64,000 nt of DNA. Source: Streptosporangium brasiliense. GTDB taxonomy: Bacteria > Actinomycetota > Actinomycetes > Streptosporangiales > Streptosporangiaceae. The notes under the pieces were generated by a model. It was not told the DNA's origin. It did no database searches and saw only the letters and a list, made by a program, of their open reading frames with translations. Of this stretch, positions 15,486 through 24,500 are shown piece by piece; positions within the stretch are counted from its first letter, which is position 1; each line of letters opens with the position of its first letter. The position numbers were made by a program, and so were the translations under genes. Location: the NCBI RefSeq assembly GCF_030811595.1, contig NZ_JAUSRB010000002.1, positions 5,704,001-5,768,000 of the forward strand, in the 5' to 3' direction.

Positions 15486-17087
15486 CTATTGGCCGCCGGT
15501 CAGCCATAGGGCTGCGGCACGGGCCGAAACCCGGGAAATGCCGTGGGTGGCCACATAGACCGCGCCGATGGGCTCGCCGGGCAGTCCGGTCTCGATCACG
15601 ATCGCGTCGGGGCGCCGCCGTACGGCCCGCGCCAGCAGGTCCCTGACCCACGCGTGGCGGGGGGCGTCGTGCGCCACCAGGACGAGCGGGCGCCCGTCGT
15701 CGGACAGGTCGGGCAGCTCGGCCGTCTCGCCGGCGACGGTGTGCCCGCTGGTGCCCGGCAGCAGCTCGGTGAGGGCGCCGACGAGGCCGGTGGGGGTGGC
15801 GGGGTCGATCGCCAGGTTCAGGCGCGGGGCGATGTCGAGGACCAGCGGCGGCCGGGAGAGGACGGGCCGGGCGGGGGCGGCGCCCGCGGCGGTGACCACG
15901 CGCATGGCCGCGCGGGCCGCCACCATGCCGAGCTCCTCGCCCTCCGCCCGCGGGTCTCGCGCCTCTCCCGCGTCGGAGACGTCCGCCGCGCCACGCGGGC
16001 CTCCCGCGTCGAGGGCCCCTTCCGTCCCATACGCCCTTCCGGCGTCTCCGGCTCCGTCCGCCCCGCGCGTCCGCGCGGCGGCCTGCTCGGCGTGCCAGCC
16101 GGCCAGGGCCAGCACCCGCGCCGCCGCCTCGGCCAGGCGCTCCTCGGGCAGCCTCCCGTCGTGCACGGCCTCCACGATCGCGTCTCGCAGCGCGTAGACG
16201 CTCTCCCCGCCCGGGGAGGACACCCCGACGCAGATCGCGTCCACCCCCGCGGCCAGCGCGCGGACCGCGATCTCACCCGGCGGGTGCAGGGCGGCGACGG
16301 CGCCCATCTCGATCGCGTCGGTCACCAGCAGCCCGTCGAAGCCCATCTCCTCGCGGAGCAGGCCGGTCAGGACGCGCCTGCTCAGGGTGGCGGGGTTGCC
16401 GGGATCGAGCGCGGGCACCAGCAGGTGGCCGCACATCACGGCCCGCACGCCGGCCTTCACGGCCGCCTGGAACGGCGGCAGGTCGCGCTCCCGGAGGAGT
16501 TCGAGGGAGGCGTGCACGGTCGGCAGCGCGTGGTGGGAGTCGGTGACGGTGTCGCCATGGCCGGGGAAGTGCTTGGCGCAGGCGGCCACCCCGGCGCTCT
16601 GCAGGCCCGTGATCCAGGCGACGGACTGCCGGGCCACCAGCTCGGGGTCCGGGCCGAAGGAGCGGATGCCGATCACCGGGTTGGCGGGGTTGGCGTTGAC
16701 GTCCACCACGGGGGCGTAGTCGAGGGTGATGTCGGCCGCGGCGAGGAGACGGCCGATCTCGCGGGCGACCCGTTCGGTCCGTCCGGCGTCGTCGGCCACG
16801 CCGAGGGCCAGGTTGCCCGGCCAGGAACTGCCGGTCCTGGCCTCCAGCCGGGTGACCGCCCCGCCCTCCTCGTCCACCGCGACCACCACGGCCGGATTCT
16901 CCCGGCGCAGCCCGGCGACGAGTCCGGCGGTCTGCGCCGGATCGGTGAGGTTGCGGGCGAACAGCACGGCACCGCCGAGGCCCTCGCCGAGCGCCCGGCG
17001 CAGCCAGTCGGGCGGCGCGGTGCCGTCGAAGCCGGGCTGGAGCACGGTCATGGCCAGCCGGGCCAGGGTGGGGCTGTGGTGAGGCAT
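15486..17087 (-). CDS. nagZ: Beta-N-acetylhexosaminidase NagZ (GH3), cytoplasmic form with extra C-terminal region
   Basis: A 533-residue GH3 enzyme. NagZ motifs are VDEEGGAVTRL, the substrate loop KHFPGHGDTVTDSHHALP with catalytic His, and VTDAIEMGAV containing the nucleophile Asp. Core NagZ occupies residues ~1-340. An acidic Gly/Ala-rich linker follows (~345-400), then a ~130-residue C-terminal domain as in longer Gram-positive NagZ proteins. No export signal precedes MPHHSPTLARLA, so it should work on imported GlcNAc-MurNAc or GlcNAc-anhydroMurNAc fragments. It heads a two-gene operon with murR and shares a control region with the divergent DigH-like gene. Confidence 0.94.
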   Translation of the reverse strand: MPHHSPTLARLAMTVLQPGFDGTAPPDWLRRALGEGLGGAVLFARNLTDPAQTAGLVAGLRRENPAVVVAVDEEGGAVTRLEARTGSSWPGNLALGVADDAGRTERVAREIGRLLAAADITLDYAPVVDVNANPANPVIGIRSFGPDPELVARQSVAWITGLQSAGVAACAKHFPGHGDTVTDSHHALPTVHASLELLRERDLPPFQAAVKAGVRAVMCGHLLVPALDPGNPATLSRRVLTGLLREEMGFDGLLVTDAIEMGAVAALHPPGEIAVRALAAGVDAICVGVSSPGGESVYALRDAIVEAVHDGRLPEERLAEAAARVLALAGWHAEQAAARTRGADGAGDAGRAYGTEGALDAGGPRGAADVSDAGEARDPRAEGEELGMVAARAAMRVVTAAGAAPARPVLSRPPLVLDIAPRLNLAIDPATPTGLVGALTELLPGTSGHTVAGETAELPDLSDDGRPLVLVAHDAPRHAWVRDLLARAVRRRPDAIVIETGLPGEPIGAVYVATHGISRVSARAAALWLTGGQ

Positions 17088-17138
17088 GAGGGCACCTTCT
17101 CGCCGGAGACGTCTCGGGGCAGGTTACACATCAATGAC

Positions 17139-17175
17139 ACTTTCTTTCATCATCATTGCTTTGAAAGTAACTTTC
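17139..17175. promoter_or_regulatory. Candidate operator pair in the nagZ / DigH-like control region
   Basis: GAAAGTAACTTTC at 17163-17175 is a perfect 13-bp palindrome with one central base. A related ACTTTCTTTCA lies at 17139-17149. Both sit just upstream of nagZ in an AT-rich patch of a GC-rich genome. RpiR-family regulators commonly bind GAAA...TTTC palindromes, and murR is in the nagZ operon, so MurR binding is the natural hypothesis. Confidence 0.5.
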
Positions 17176-17314
17176 TGCCATTCTCGCCGTCGAGACCCCG
17201 TGATCCCCCTGACCGGCTCCGCGTCCGTTCAACGGCCTCCGGCTGCGCTGCCCGCGGCCGCGCGGCCGAGCGGTCAGGAACGGCCAGGGGCGCAACACCC
17301 CCCTTGGAGTCCGT

Positions 17315-18859
17315 ATGAGCTCACCCACCCGACGCACCGTCCTGCGCGGCCTCGCCCTCGCCGCCGCGGCGAGCGCCGTGCCGCTGCCCGCCTTCGCCTC
17401 CTCCTCCGCCGAGTATGCGCCGCCGCTGCGCCAGATGCGCGGCATGTGGATCGCCTCCGTGGTCAACATCAACTGGCCGTCGAAGACGGGGCTGACCGTC
17501 GACCAGCAGAAGGCCGAGTATCTCGCCTGGCTGGACCTGGCGCAGGCCCGCAAACTGAACGCGGTGTTCGTGCAGATCCGGCCGACCGCCGACGCCTTCT
17601 GGCCCTCGCTGTTCGAGCCCTGGTCGCAGTATCTGACCGGCACCCAGGGCCAGGACCCCGGCTACGACCCGCTGGCGTTCCTGGTCGAGGAGACGCACCG
17701 GCGGGGCCTGGCCTTCCACGCGTGGTTCAACCCCTACCGCGTGTCGATGCAGCCCGACCCCGCCAAGCTCCACCCGGACCACCCGGGCAGCAAGCACCCC
17801 GACTGGATCGTCCCCTACGGCGGCAAGCTCTACTACAACCCGGGCATGCCCGAGGTCCGCGCGTTCGTGCAGGACGCCATGATGGACGCGGTGACCAGGT
17901 ACGACATCGACGGCCTCCACTTCGACGACTACTTCTACCCGGTCAACACCCCCGCCTTCGACGACAGCGCGGCCTTCGCCAAGTACGGTCAGGGCTTCCC
18001 CGACCTCGCGGCCTGGCGGCGCAACAACGTCGACCTGCTCGTGCAGGAGATGCAGCAGCGGGTACGGCAGGCCAAGCCGGAGATCGCCTGGGGCATCAGC
18101 CCCTCGGGCATCTGGCGCAACAGGACCACCGACCCCCTGGGCTCGGACACGGGCGGCAGCCAGTCATACGACAACCTGCACGCCGACACCCGCGGCTGGG
18201 TCAAGAAGGGCTGGCTGGACTACATCGCGCCGCAGCTCTACTGGTACATCGGCCAGTCGAACGCCGACTACGCCAAGCTGGTCCCCTGGTGGTCCGACGT
18301 GGCGGCGGGCACCACCACGCAGCTCTGGATCGGCCAGGCGGCCTACAAGGCGGGGGCGGCCGGGCAGCCCGCCCAGTGGTTCCAGCCCGACGAGCTCACC
18401 AGGCACCTGACCCTCAACCGGAACCACCCGCAGGTCGGTGGCGACATCTGGTACAACTCGGGCGACGTGCGCGACGACCGGCTCGGCTCGGTCACCACCG
18501 TCGTCAACGACCACTACACGCGTCCCGCCCTCGGCCCGCTGCTGCCCCGGCTCGCCGACGGCGAGGCTCCGCGCCGCCCCGTGATCACCTGGGCGCGCAG
18601 GGTGGACGGGGGCGTCGAGCTGCGCGCCGTCGCCACGGGCAAGGACGTCCCGTTCCAGTACGCGATCTTCCGGATCGACGGGCAGGCCGGGCCCGAGGAC
18701 TTCGCCGACGCCCGCAACCTGGTCGCGGTCGTCCCCGCCGAGCGGCACCTGCGCTGGGTGGACCCGGCGGGCACCAGGAACGCCTGCTACTACGTGACGG
18801 CCGTCGACCGGGCCAACCGGCAGAGCCGGCCGAGCCAGGGCCGCCGCGTGCACTGGTGA
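17315..18859 (+). CDS. Tat-exported glycosyl hydrolase-like protein (GHL10/DUF187), DigH/YngK-like
   Basis: A 514-residue protein with a Tat signal (SPTRRTVLRGLALAAAASAVPLPAFA). The GHL10 TIM-barrel domain starts at ~residue 35: QMRGMWIASVVNINWPSK, VFVQIRPTADAFWPS, GLAFHAWFNPYRV, DGLHFDDYFYP with likely catalytic acids, and GWLDYIAPQLYW. A short C-terminal fibronectin-like region follows (~410-514). E. coli DigH (YddW) of this family is reported to cut denuded peptidoglycan glycan strands. Here it is the only clearly exported glycosidase of the cluster, so it could generate fragments for the importer. The ATG has a good GGAG site five bases upstream. Confidence 0.9.
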   Translation: MSSPTRRTVLRGLALAAAASAVPLPAFASSSAEYAPPLRQMRGMWIASVVNINWPSKTGLTVDQQKAEYLAWLDLAQARKLNAVFVQIRPTADAFWPSLFEPWSQYLTGTQGQDPGYDPLAFLVEETHRRGLAFHAWFNPYRVSMQPDPAKLHPDHPGSKHPDWIVPYGGKLYYNPGMPEVRAFVQDAMMDAVTRYDIDGLHFDDYFYPVNTPAFDDSAAFAKYGQGFPDLAAWRRNNVDLLVQEMQQRVRQAKPEIAWGISPSGIWRNRTTDPLGSDTGGSQSYDNLHADTRGWVKKGWLDYIAPQLYWYIGQSNADYAKLVPWWSDVAAGTTTQLWIGQAAYKAGAAGQPAQWFQPDELTRHLTLNRNHPQVGGDIWYNSGDVRDDRLGSVTTVVNDHYTRPALGPLLPRLADGEAPRRPVITWARRVDGGVELRAVATGKDVPFQYAIFRIDGQAGPEDFADARNLVAVVPAERHLRWVDPAGTRNACYYVTAVDRANRQSRPSQGRRVHW

Positions 18860-19166
18860 CCCGCCCGTGCCGCCGCCGGACGCCGTGAGCCGGTGACCTG
18901 TCCGTGCCGCCGCCGACACCGTGAGCCGGTGACCCACCGGGCCGGGGCCGGTGACCGCATCCGGCATGGACATCATCCGGGAGAGGCCCCGGCCGCCGTC
19001 CGGGCGGCCGGGGCCTCTGCCGGTGGAGGGGGTCTCCTGTGGACGGGCGGCTCCGTGCCGGGGCCGTTACCGGGCCTCACGGGTGGTCGCCTCCGGCCCC
19101 GCGGGTCCGGAGGGCCGGGCGCACGGGCCTCCTCGGCGAGGATCAGGGGCCGCGCGCGCCCGGCCC
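18860..19166. other. Intergenic stretch with direct repeat and terminator, no gene
   Basis: This 307-bp gap between convergent genes holds a near-duplicate of about 37 bp (GGTGACC(c/t)G(c/t)CCGTGCCGCCGCCG..., twice, starting near 18855 and 18892) and the strong hairpin at 18982-19018. No coding sequence is supported. Confidence 0.6.
18982..19018. terminator. Strong bidirectional hairpin terminator
   Basis: A perfect 16-bp inverted repeat (AGAGGCCCCGGCCGCC and its complement at 19003-19018) with a 5-nt loop, between the converging DigH-like and kinase genes. Confidence 0.8.
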
Positions 19167-20096
19167 TCAGCGCTCCTGGGCGATCAGCCGCCGGTGGGCG
19201 CCGGGCGCCGGGTGGACGCCGGGGCCGTGCAGGGCCAGGGCGGCGGCGCCGGCGGCGCTGTCGCGGGCCGGCACCACCACGCCGCCCTCCAGCTTGGCGC
19301 GGACCTCCGCCGCCAGCAGGGTGGGCTCGGTGAGTAGGGAGCCCGCCAGCACCAGCGGTCCCGGGCCGGGCCCCAGCGAGCGGACGGTGCCGGCGAGCCG
19401 GCGGGCGGCCTCCTCCAGGATCGCGACGGCCGCCGCGTCGCCCGCGGCCGCGGCCGACTCCACCTCCGGCGCCAGCCGTGCCAGCCAGGCGGGACCGTCC
19501 TCGGCGATCCCCTGGTGGACCATGCTCACGATCTGGTGGGCCGGCGCGCCGCCGAGGGTCCCCCGGTGCAGCGCGGTGGGCGCGGCCCGTCCGTCGAGCG
19601 CGGCCAGCACGGCCCGTACGGCCCGCCGCCCGATCCACGTCCCCGACCCCTCGTCGCCGAGCAGCCAGCCGTGCCCGTCGACCCGCCGGACGAGCCGCCG
19701 GTCCTCGATCCGGGCGGCCACCGCGCCGGTGCCCGCGATCAGGACCGCTCCGGAGGGTTCCTCGGTCGCCCCGGCGAAGGCCGCGAGCATGTCGGGCACC
19801 ACCGAGGGCCGCCCGGCCAGACCGGCCGCCTGCCACGCCCGCGTGGCGACGGCCTCGGCCTGCTCGCGGGCCGAGCCCGCGCCCGCCAGCCCGAACACGC
19901 CACCCGCCACCCGCCCCGGATCGAGGGTCTCCAGCGCCGCTCCGAGCGCCGTGCGCAGGCTCCCGCCGGGATCGGCGGCCGACAGGGCGTTGGCGCCCCT
20001 GCCGTATCCCCGTCCCACCACCTCGCCGGACTCCGTCGCCACCACGCACCGGGTGCTCGTCCCGCCGCCGTCAACGCCGATGACCAGTGTCGTCAC
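19167..20096 (-). CDS. BadF/BadG-family amino-sugar kinase (GlcNAc and/or MurNAc kinase, NagK/MurK-like)
   Basis: A 309-residue ASKHA-fold kinase. It has the phosphate-1 loop VIGVDGGGTSTRCVV, phosphate-2 VLIAGTGAVAAR, the GWLLGDEGSGTWIG signature of GlcNAc-kinase-like members, and the adenosine segment PLVLAGSLL. Clostridium MurK, a member of this family, phosphorylates both MurNAc and GlcNAc. Such an enzyme is needed here because NamZ releases free MurNAc, MurQ needs the 6-phosphate, and no PTS gene is present. The GTG at 20096 was chosen over one ten codons upstream because GGAG lies five bases before it. It is divergent from anmK, separated by 68 bp. Confidence 0.88.
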   Translation of the reverse strand: MTTLVIGVDGGGTSTRCVVATESGEVVGRGYGRGANALSAADPGGSLRTALGAALETLDPGRVAGGVFGLAGAGSAREQAEAVATRAWQAAGLAGRPSVVPDMLAAFAGATEEPSGAVLIAGTGAVAARIEDRRLVRRVDGHGWLLGDEGSGTWIGRRAVRAVLAALDGRAAPTALHRGTLGGAPAHQIVSMVHQGIAEDGPAWLARLAPEVESAAAAGDAAAVAILEEAARRLAGTVRSLGPGPGPLVLAGSLLTEPTLLAAEVRAKLEGGVVVPARDSAAGAAALALHGPGVHPAPGAHRRLIAQER

Positions 20097-20140
20097 GCGA
20101 ACTCCATGTGTAGATAATCTCCCCACGACTATATTCGTAT

Positions 20141-20150
20141 GAAAAATTCC
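20141..20150 (+). promoter_or_regulatory. Candidate operator half-site GAAAAATTCC between the kinase and anmK
   Basis: GAAAAATTCC lies in the AT-rich 68-bp gap shared by the kinase and anmK, and is a loose match to the GAAARTT elements at the other divergent recycling promoters. It is the weakest of the set. Confidence 0.25.
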
Positions 20151-20164
20151 TGCAAGGAGAAGAC

Positions 20165-21346
20165 GTGCGGGTGCTCGGACTGATCTCGGGGACGTCCCAT
20201 GACGGGATCGACAGCGCGGTCGTGGACTGGTCGATGAGAGACGGCGTGCTCACCGGAGCCGTCGAGCGCACCGGCGAGCGGCCCTACGACCCCGGGCTCC
20301 GGGCGCGGATCGTCGCCGCGCTGCCGCCGGCCCCGGTCGACATGGCCGAGGTGTGCCGTCTCGACACCCTGATCGGCCAGGCGTTCGCCGACGCGGCCGA
20401 GGCGGCCGGGCCGGTCGACCTCGTCTGCTCGCACGGCCAGACGCTGTACCACTGGGTGGAGGACGGCAGGGTGCGGGGCACCCTGCAGCTCGGCCAGCCC
20501 GCCTGGATCGCCGAGCGGACCGGCGTGCCGGTGGTCTCCGACCTCCGCGTGCGGGACGTGAGCGCGGGCGGGCAGGGTGCGCCGCTGGTCTCCTTCTTCG
20601 ACCTGCTGCTCCTGGCCGGCCTGCCGGGCCGCAGCGGCGCGCTCAACCTCGGAGGAATCGCCAACCTGACCGTGCGGGAGGCCGGGATCGCCTACGACAC
20701 CGGCCCGGCGTCGGCGCTGATGGACGCGGCGGTCTCGGCCGCCACGGGCATGCCCTACGACGAGGACGGCCGGCTGGCGGCGGCCGGACGGGTCCACCCG
20801 GAGCTGCTGGCGGAGCTGCTGGCCGAGCCGTACTACCGGGCGCTGCCGCCCAAGAGCACCGGCAAGGAGCTCTTCCACCCGGGCTACCTGGCCCGGATCG
20901 CCGCGCCGTACGGGCTGGCCCTGCCCGACCTGCTGGCGACCCTGGCCGCGCTGACCGCCGAGACCGTGGCCGCGGAGATCCGGCGGCACCGGCTCGACAC
21001 GGTGATCGTGTCGGGCGGCGGGGCGCGGAACCCGGCGCTGATGGACCTGCTGCGCGCGCGGGCCGGGCAGGCCCGCATCCTGCCCAGCGACGGGCTCGGC
21101 GTCCCCTCCGACGCGAAGGAGGCGATCGCCTTCTCGCTGCTCGGGTGGATGACGGCGCACGGGCTGCCCGCGACGGTCCCCGGCTGCACGGGTGCCGCCG
21201 GGCCGCGGGTGCTCGGCACGGTCACGCCCGGCCGGGGGCCGCTCACCCTGCCCGAGCCGCTGCGCCGGGCGCCGGAGCGCGTGCGGATGGACGCCGCGCC
21301 GGTCCGGGGGCGGCACGCGGGTGACGGCCCGGCGGCGCTCCGGTAG
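20165..21346 (+). CDS. anmK: Anhydro-N-acetylmuramic acid kinase
   Basis: A 393-residue AnmK of the usual length. Motifs are LISGTSHDGID, CSHGQTLYHW, QGAPLVSFFDLLLL, NLGGIANLTV, YDTGPASALMDA with the catalytic Asp region, and VIVSGGGARNP. It opens the 1,6-anhydro ring of anhydroMurNAc while adding phosphate, giving MurNAc-6-phosphate for MurQ. Its presence implies that lytic-transglycosylase products reach the cytoplasm. The GTG start follows AAGGAG by six bases. The tail after ~residue 340 (GCTGAAGPRVLG) is typical of actinobacterial forms. Confidence 0.95.
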   Translation: MRVLGLISGTSHDGIDSAVVDWSMRDGVLTGAVERTGERPYDPGLRARIVAALPPAPVDMAEVCRLDTLIGQAFADAAEAAGPVDLVCSHGQTLYHWVEDGRVRGTLQLGQPAWIAERTGVPVVSDLRVRDVSAGGQGAPLVSFFDLLLLAGLPGRSGALNLGGIANLTVREAGIAYDTGPASALMDAAVSAATGMPYDEDGRLAAAGRVHPELLAELLAEPYYRALPPKSTGKELFHPGYLARIAAPYGLALPDLLATLAALTAETVAAEIRRHRLDTVIVSGGGARNPALMDLLRARAGQARILPSDGLGVPSDAKEAIAFSLLGWMTAHGLPATVPGCTGAAGPRVLGTVTPGRGPLTLPEPLRRAPERVRMDAAPVRGRHAGDGPAALR

Positions 21347-21381
21347 CGGGCCGTACGGCGGTCCGGACCGTCCTGCTAAAT

Positions 21382-21415
21382 CCCGATACATATCTAATTC
21401 TCATTACATATCGGG
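21382..21415. repeat. Inverted repeat downstream of anmK
   Basis: CCCGATA at 21382-21388 pairs with TATCGGG at 21409-21415, with a 20-nt AT-rich loop that also contains two ACATATC direct repeats. It could be a weak terminator for anmK or an operator for the subtilase gene. Confidence 0.4.
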
Positions 21416-21546
21416 TATCGGCGAGTCAAAGCCCTTGAAAAGTTGACATGATCGATTCACGATTCTCCGGGTGGGCTGTAAAGATCATGCGCGGCCCACG
21501 TCGCCCTCCCCGGCGGGACGCTCCCGCCCGGCGTGAAGGAGAATGT

Positions 21547-24500
21547 GTGTCCAACACCTCCCGGCACTGGCGAGCGCTCCTGACCGGAGCCGTCGCCGCC
21601 CTCGCGCTCGTGCTCCCCCAGGGGGTGGCCCAGGCCGCCCCCGCCCCTGAGAAGATCGACAAGACTGTCCTGGCGGAGCTGGCCGCGGACGACAAGGCCA
21701 CCTTCTGGGTGCGCCTGAAGAGTGACGCCGACCTCAGCGCGGCCCGCAGCGCGAAGACCAAGTCCGAGAAGGCCAGGCAGGTCTTCCGGGCCAAGACCGA
21801 GCTCGCCGCCTCCTCGCAGGCGGGCCTGCGCAAACTCCTGACCGCCCAGCACGCCGACTTCACCCCGTTCTGGATCGCCAACGCCGTCCAGGTGACCGGC
21901 GACGCGAAGCTGGCCGCGGAGATCGCCAAGCTGCCAGAGGTGGAGCAGATCGAGCCCAGCCGCGTCACCAAGCTGCCCGAGCCGCTGCCGGGCAAGGAGG
22001 TGGCGAAGGTCGACGCGGTCGAGTGGAACATCGACCGCGTCAACGCCCCGAGGGTCTGGAGCGAGCTCGGCACCCGGGGCGAGGGCATCGTCGTGGCCAA
22101 CATCGACTCCGGCGTGCAGTTCGACCACCCGGCGCTGGCCGCACAGTATCGCGGCAAGAAGGCCGACGGCAGCGTCGAGCACGACTACAACTGGTTCGAC
22201 CCGGCGGGGGTGTGTCCCAGCGCCGCGCCGTGCGACAACAACGACCACGGCACCCACACCATGGGCACCATGGTGGGCGGCGCCGACGGCGCCAACACCA
22301 TCGGCGTCGCCCCCGGCGCCAAGTGGATCGCGGCCAAGGGCTGCGAGACCAACAGCTGCTCCGACGCCTCGCTGCTCGCCGCCGGGCAGTGGGTGCTCGC
22401 GCCCACCGACCTGAACGGGAACAACCCGCGGCCCGACCTGGCACCGGACATCGTCAACAACTCCTGGGGCGGCGCCGGCTTCGACGCCTGGTACAAGGAG
22501 ACCGTCGAGGCGTGGGTCGCGGCGGGCATCTTCCCCGCCTTCTCCAACGGCAACGTCACGGGCGCGGGGTGCAACTCCAGCGGCTCGCCAGGGCAGTACG
22601 GCTCCAGCTACAGCGCCGGCGCCTTCGACGTCAACAACGCCATCGCGAGCTTCTCGACCCGGGGCTCCGGCGAGAACGGTGAGATCAAGCCCAACCTCGC
22701 GGCGCCCGGCGTCAACGTGCGCTCGTCCGTGCCCGGCGGGTACGACGCCTTCTCCGGCACGTCGATGGCCAGCCCGCACGTGGCGGCCACCGTGGCGCTC
22801 ATGTGGTCCGCCTCTCCGGCCCTGCAGGGTGACATCGCCGCCACGCGGGAACTGCTCGACCGGACCGCGATCGACGTCGACGACACGCGCTGCGGCGGCA
22901 CCGCCGCCGACAACAACGTCTGGGGCGAGGGCAGGCTCGACACCTTCGCCGCGGTCCAGGCCGCTCCCGTCGGGGAGCTCGGCGCGCTGCGGGGCACCGT
23001 CACCTCCGGCGGCTCGCCGGTGGCCGCGGCGACCCTCACCGTCGCCGGGCCGCTGAGCCGTACGGTCACCACCGCGCAGGACGGGACGTACGCGCTGCCC
23101 CGCCTGCTGGCCGGCGACTACCGGATCACCGTCAAGAAGTTCGGGTACGGCGACGCCACCGCGGCCGTCACCGTCGTGGCCGACCAGACGGTCACCAAGG
23201 ACGTGCCGCTGACGGCGCAGCCCTCGGGCACGGTGTCGGGGACGGTCACCGCCGCGGGCGCGCCCGAGGCGGGCGCCGCGGTGGTCGCGGTGGGCACCCC
23301 GGTCAGCGCGGTCACCGACGCCGCGGGACGGTACCGGCTCACGCTGCCGGCCGGCGGCTACGAGCTGAAGGTCACCCCGGTCTCCCGGTGCGCCGGCGGC
23401 CTCACCGTGCCGATCACGGTGGACGGCGACCTGACCAAGGACGTCGACCTGCCGCGCCGCGCCGACTCCTTCGGCTACACCTGCGCCGGCGCCGCCGGCG
23501 CCTACGTCGCGGGCACCGACAAGCAGACGCTCACCGGCGACGACGCGGCCCAGCAGATCACGCTGCCGTTCACCTTCCCCTTCTACGGCGGCGGCCACAC
23601 CAGCGCCTGGATCAGCAGCAACGGGTTCCTGAACTTCGCCGCCAGCAGCACCGCGGCGAGCAACGGAGCGCTGCCCTCCGCCGGCACGCCCAACGCGGCG
23701 CTCTACCCCTACTGGGACGACCTGGTGCTGGACGCCCAGTCCGGCGTCTACACCGCCACCCTCGGGACCGCGCCGGACCGCACCTTCGTCGTCGAATGGC
23801 GCAACGCCCGCTTCTACTCCGAAGCCGACCAGCGCATCTCGTTCTCGGCGCTGCTCGGGGAGGACGGCTCGATCGGGTTCCGCTACCGCGGCATCGGCAG
23901 CGAGCGCGCCTCCGGGACCAGCGCCACGGTGGGCATCGAGAACGCCGCTGGCACCGACGCGCTGCAGTACTCCTACAACAGCGCCGCGCTCAGCGACGGC
24001 CAGAGCCTGACCTTCACCGCCGGCCGGCACGGACTGCTGACCGGTGTCGTCACCGACGCCAACGACGGCAAGCCGCTGGCGGGCGCGACGGTGAAGGTGG
24101 GCGACGTGGCGACCTTCACCACCGACGCCAACGGCGCCTTCCTCGGCCAGATCCTGGTGGGCGACTACCGGGTCGAGGTCTCCAAGGACAACTACGGGAC
24201 CTTCACCCAGGAGGTCACCGTCACCGCCGCGGCCCGGACCCGGGTCGACACGGCCCTGGCCACCGGCCGGGTGACGGCCTCGGCCGGTGAGCTGACCCTG
24301 GTGATGCCGGCCGCCTCCAGCCGGAGCGGCACGGTAGAGCTGTCCAACCTGGGCGGCGCCACGGCCTACACCGTCGTGACCGACCCCGCCCAGGGCTGGC
24401 TGGCCGTGACGCCCGCCGCCGGTGACCTCGGCTCGGGCAAGTCGGTGACGTTGAAGGTCACCGCCTCCAGCGAGGGAGTCCAGCCGGGCGGCGTCCGCAC

